Positions 60,112 to 64,000 of a stretch of 64,000 nt of DNA are shown piece after piece. The notes beneath the pieces were generated by a model. It was given only the letters and a program-made list of their open reading frames with translations. It did not search any database and was not told the origin of the DNA. Origin of the DNA: Steinernema hermaphroditum (lineage: Eukaryota; Nematoda; Chromadorea; Rhabditida; Steinernematidae); the NCBI GenBank assembly GCA_030435675.1, contig CM059624.1, forward strand, positions 8,952,769 through 9,016,768. The letters run 5' to 3'. How positions within the stretch are numbered: the first letter of the stretch is position 1; every line of letters begins with the position of its first letter. Both the position numbers and the translations under genes were made by a program.

Positions 60112-63100
60112 TTAGAGGTTCAGCTCCTGGGCGATTTTTGAAGCAATGTTTTTGAAACCTATCGAAGTGCCCGAAATACGCTTGAATCGGACGCCGTTGA
60201 GGCTAAGACGAGGCAGCTTGCACACCTGAAACGGCAGAATGTACAGGTATTGGGTGATAAATGCACTGTACCTCCATCTCCCACTGTACTAGCGAATCTT
60301 CATTCGGATCTCCATGAACGCAGAGCAACAGATACCTCTCCCGCTGTTCGTAGTCACAACCGTTCGCTTCGAGGACTTTTCTAATCTCCCTGAAAGAACG
60401 GCGCCATTCGGTACTAATACAGTTAAGCACAACGTACTTCATCATTTCGTCGGGCGCCAGAGAACTGGTGGTCTTCATACTCCATGTAAATCGCAAAGAT
60501 CTCGGCTTCGTGTCATCTTGCACAGGCGTAGCTTGTGCAGCGCCATGGGCGCCGTTCGTTGGAGTTTGCGGAGCCGAGGCGAAGCCTGCCTGTTGCTGAA
60601 GCTGCGCAATGGCGGCACTCCCAGCGACGGGACCCAGAGTTCCGCTTCGTCCAGTGTTGGCAGCTCTTGGAGTGGACGGTCCGCCAGAATTCACCGCAGA
60701 CCCATCAGTACCACTGACGGCAGTCGTTCTACGAGGAGAATTATGAAATCCGTAAGTACTTGAAAGGCCGTAATTTGGTTGGTGATGGTGTGTAGCAGCC
60801 CGGGCAGCGGTAGCCATTAACGCCCCACTATTTCCTACATTGGCAGAACCTGATTGAGCCACAGCCGAGGGACTAAACGATGCAGAACTTAACAACGAAG
60901 CGGCAGAGGAGGCATTGTGAGATGGGGCAGATTGGAGTGGGAGTGGACAGGTATTTGCCGAGGCCGTCGTGTCACAGCTCACAAACGACTCGCCGCTTGC
61001 TACGGACGACGACGACTCAGCTGTTGCATATGGGGCACATGCAAGTGGAGACGTTGTAGGCACTACAACGGCGGACTGGCGGCGCTGCTGAGCTTGATTG
61101 CCAAGAGCCGCTGAAAGCGAAGACGAGTGGTGCAGCGTTCTACGGGGAATCTTAACACTGCCTGTGGAAGCCTTCCGATGGAAAAGATCGCTCTGGTTCG
61201 CAGGCGTAGAAGAAAGGAAAGAGGAAACAATTGGGACATGCGATAGAATCTGGAGTGCAGGAGGTCCCGGAACGGCACCAGCACTCTTCCTTCGCCAGCT
61301 AGAGTTACTAGTGTTACTAGTAGCTCCCAACACGGCTGCGGCCTCCGCGTGATGATAATCCGACGGCATCACTGTTTCTACTGCGGAATATTTTTTCGGC
61401 GACGGCGACGGAGATGAAGAAGTTGCAGCGGAGCCGCTGAAGAGAGTATGACAGTATTGAGAGGAAAGCGCAGTAGAAGCGAGCGTCGAAGCGTAGATGA
61501 TGAACGTCGTAAAGCGTTGAGAGCGACGAGAATTCGTTTTGGAATGAAAGCGTGAGTGAAGGGTGAACGACGGGAATGAAAGAAGCCCACATGTACGCAC
61601 CATCACCCCCAAACTGTGGTCTGACGATTAGCTTGAGTTGACATATGGGACAAATTGCGTGAGGTGTTAGAACAAAAATAAGTTAAAATACTTACCGGCG
61701 GGTCAGCTTTGATAATTTCGACAAGAATGATTCACGAGCTCCGCTGGCAGCAGTGTGCGTTATGGTCGCTGAGTTATCGCCCTCATCATCTTCATCATTG
61801 CCCTAAACCGTATTAGTCAGTACGTGCACTCATAAACAATATAGCATGTCAGCGGATAAAGCTGTGATTTATAGCAAACATAAAAGGGCAACCTTGCTGT
61901 TCTCCGTCTTGCCATGGAAAGTTTGGCGATTGCGAGTGTTTCTCGGAAAGGCAGTTGACGAAGCTGTCGACACAGGAAGCGGATTGGGTGTCACGGACAC
62001 ATTAGGCAAATGTGTTGTCGCCGCGCTGCTATTGCTGCTCGTCTAAAAGCACAACAAACTAACTTGGAAGTAGGTGGATTGCGGTGTTAATGGATAACAA
62101 TAAGCTTTCTCGTAACCAAAACAGCGAAAAGTATTGTATACGAACGTCACAAACAACAAAACAGCTAACATGAAAGGATATATGAGCATCAATTCCAGCC
62201 TAAGAAATACTTCAACAATGAACGTACCGTCCGCGGTGCAGATAATACTGTTGAAGAAACACCGGTCGCCGTCACAGATTTGGTCATTTTTGGTGTAGTG
62301 TCACCACCCGCGCTAGCGCTCTCCGTATCGCTTAGTTGTACGTTCTTCATTAACGTCGTAACGTTCGGAGTTTTAGCTTCAGCAACCTTCTGCGAATCTC
62401 CGACTCCCGCTAACAGAGGAACAGCCGTGGAGGACGATTCACTGTTTGTGGTGGCATTAGTGTTAGCAGATTCTGCACTATTCTCGTCTTCGTCCTCTTT
62501 GATAGATGGTTCCTGTGGTGCATGTGAAACCGACCCGCTTTTCTGAATAGGACCCAGATCTTTGAGAATATACAAAGGTGCACTACCTGAAGTGGAGTGG
62601 TAGTCCCCGAAGAAGAAGATGCTCCACTCGCTTTACCCGCCTTAGCTGCATTGCTCAAACTCGTAATAGCCGCTTGGAACTGAGAAGGAGTCAGGTAGCC
62701 TCCCGTATTCGGTGTCCCACGAGCTGAAGATGATCCACTCGACATTTTATCTCCCCCGGAGGTGACAGGTCGATGGCCAGCCATAGGTCTTCCGAGGGAC
62801 AGTGGGACTCGTCCAGGCTGTCCCTTCCGCACTGCTCCAACACCAACTGTATTTACACCACGAACATTAGGCGGCCCGTGGCCAGAGAATCCTTAAACAC
62901 AGTACTTAGGATTAAACTATCTCACTATTTTACCTGTAAGCTGTGGCTGCACGCTGAGAGAAGGCTGACGTCCTTGTATCATGTTCTGTCGCAGTGGCAC
63001 TTGTTGTGTTGTGACTGTAGCTCCCATGCGTGGTACCTGAGCAAGTGCAGCGTTTGCGTTAGGTCCGGCACCCGAGAGCAATGGAGTTCCACCCGCATCT

Positions 63101-64000
63101 GCGTTTGCTGCTGCAGGATCAGCTTGTGAAGATCTTCGAGATGGTTTGTTAGAAGGCACTTGAGCGGACATCGACCGTGGAGGATACTTCTGAGGCTGAA
63201 AAACCAGCATGTTTAAGAGAATCGACAAGAAGAACACAAAGAGACTAGAAAATGTGAAGGAAAACCACAAAAGTGCGAAAGGCTATCAGAAGGCAAGTCG
63301 ACTACAAACGTTCTTACCGACTGATGCTGATTGTTAGATGGCGTAGGATAGCCGCCCGATGGAGCTTGTGACGACTGCAATAAAAGAGGGTGAATTTGAC
63401 CACCAGAATAAGTAGTGGACGCCGAAGATGCCCCATTTAGTACCGAATTCAAGGGCGACAAGGTTATGTCATTTGAGTCCATCTAGACGAAGGAAAGGTC
63501 ACTAAGATTGTTTCCATCGCAGTTAGGAAAGGGGCTGTGTGACGGTTACTTTGTTGCAAATAAGAGCGCAAAACGCATTACTTCGACAGAGAGAGTCAGA
63601 ATCGTTCAGATGGCATAAACAAAACGTACTTCTGGTTTCTTCTCTCCCATCAAAAGGTAGAGGGCGTGCAACTCGTTGAACTGCTCCTTTTCAATCGCCT
63701 CATTAATTTGGGGCAGCGAATATCCCATATGTTGCAGCCTTCGAATGCGCGCGTCGTCCTTGGCTTCGGTCAAAGTAGGTACTGCGTAAGGCTTCAACTC
63801 ATCGTCTTCATAACCAATATTCATCCACCTAAACAGTGATATGACTCTATCACTGAACTCGTAATGGTGTCCTACCTGTCCCTCATTATGGCTTCGAGCG
63901 TACCTCGCCGCGCAGGATTGAGAACCAAAAATTTCTTTAGCAAGTTCTCGCAATCCGTCGACATGTAGAAGGGAATCCTATATTTGCCCCTTAGAACCCT
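60112..64000 (-). CDS. par-1: PAR-1/MARK polarity kinase, 3' part (cut by window edge)
   Basis: Ser/Thr kinase controlling cell polarity and microtubules. From the right edge: the end of the kinase domain ([35 protein letters not shown]), then the UBA domain ([37 protein letters not shown]). A long Ser/Thr/Gly-rich spacer spread over several exons follows (63.5-60.6 kb; for example [20 protein letters not shown]). The C-terminal KA1 domain reads [40 protein letters not shown], then [20 protein letters not shown] and ends SKIAQELNL at 60112. Introns are larger here (50-250 nt). The spacer exons may be alternatively spliced as in other animals. The catalytic loop lies outside the window. Confidence 0.95.

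Overview
The window looks like gene-dense nuclear DNA from a nematode, probably a rhabditid. Genes alternate strands at 0.1-2 kb spacing. Introns are tiny (many 36-60 nt, with TTTCAG-type acceptors). The content is typically nematode: a GT92 (DUF23) glycosyltransferase, a serpentine chemoreceptor-like gene, a secreted CTLD/PAN/vWA protein, an ELO elongase, a Stum/SPEC3 protein and PAR-1. No prokaryotic, viral or CRISPR feature was seen. All exon joins were derived by hand from GT-AG sites, reading phase and family resemblance; no search was run.

Layout. 1-11.6 kb: the 5' part of TFIIA alpha/beta (minus, cut by the left edge), an in-frame TFIIA-VPS8 chimera, full VPS8, PEX14 and an SDR dehydrogenase (all minus), then RPS20 (plus). 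11.6-15.1 kb: sparse, with one foldback repeat and two orphan exons. 15.2-27.8 kb: CDKL kinase, GT92, the CTLD/PAN/vWA gene, a Ly6-like GPI protein, a truncated receptor, Stum/SPEC3 and an actin maturation protease. 27.9-33.3 kb: a repeat nest of foldback elements sharing a TTAAAGGGAC end, GC-rich palindromes and one very large inverted repeat. 33.7-46.7 kb: a Gle1-like protein, a PEAK-type pseudokinase, a single-pass membrane protein and an AT-hook protein. 46.7-51.4 kb: a second repeat nest. 51.7-64 kb: a Cys-rich secreted protein, ELO elongase, DESI2 peptidase and the 3' part of par-1 (minus, cut by the right edge).

The genes are mostly unrelated housekeeping and membrane/secretory genes. 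PEX14 and VPS8 are spaced like an operon. The GT92 and CTLD/PAN/vWA genes converge with stop codons one base apart. The two most unusual gene structures are the TFIIA-VPS8 chimera, which a head-to-tail duplication would explain, and a C-type lectin domain whose two halves lie at opposite ends of one protein with two PAN domains and a vWA domain between them.
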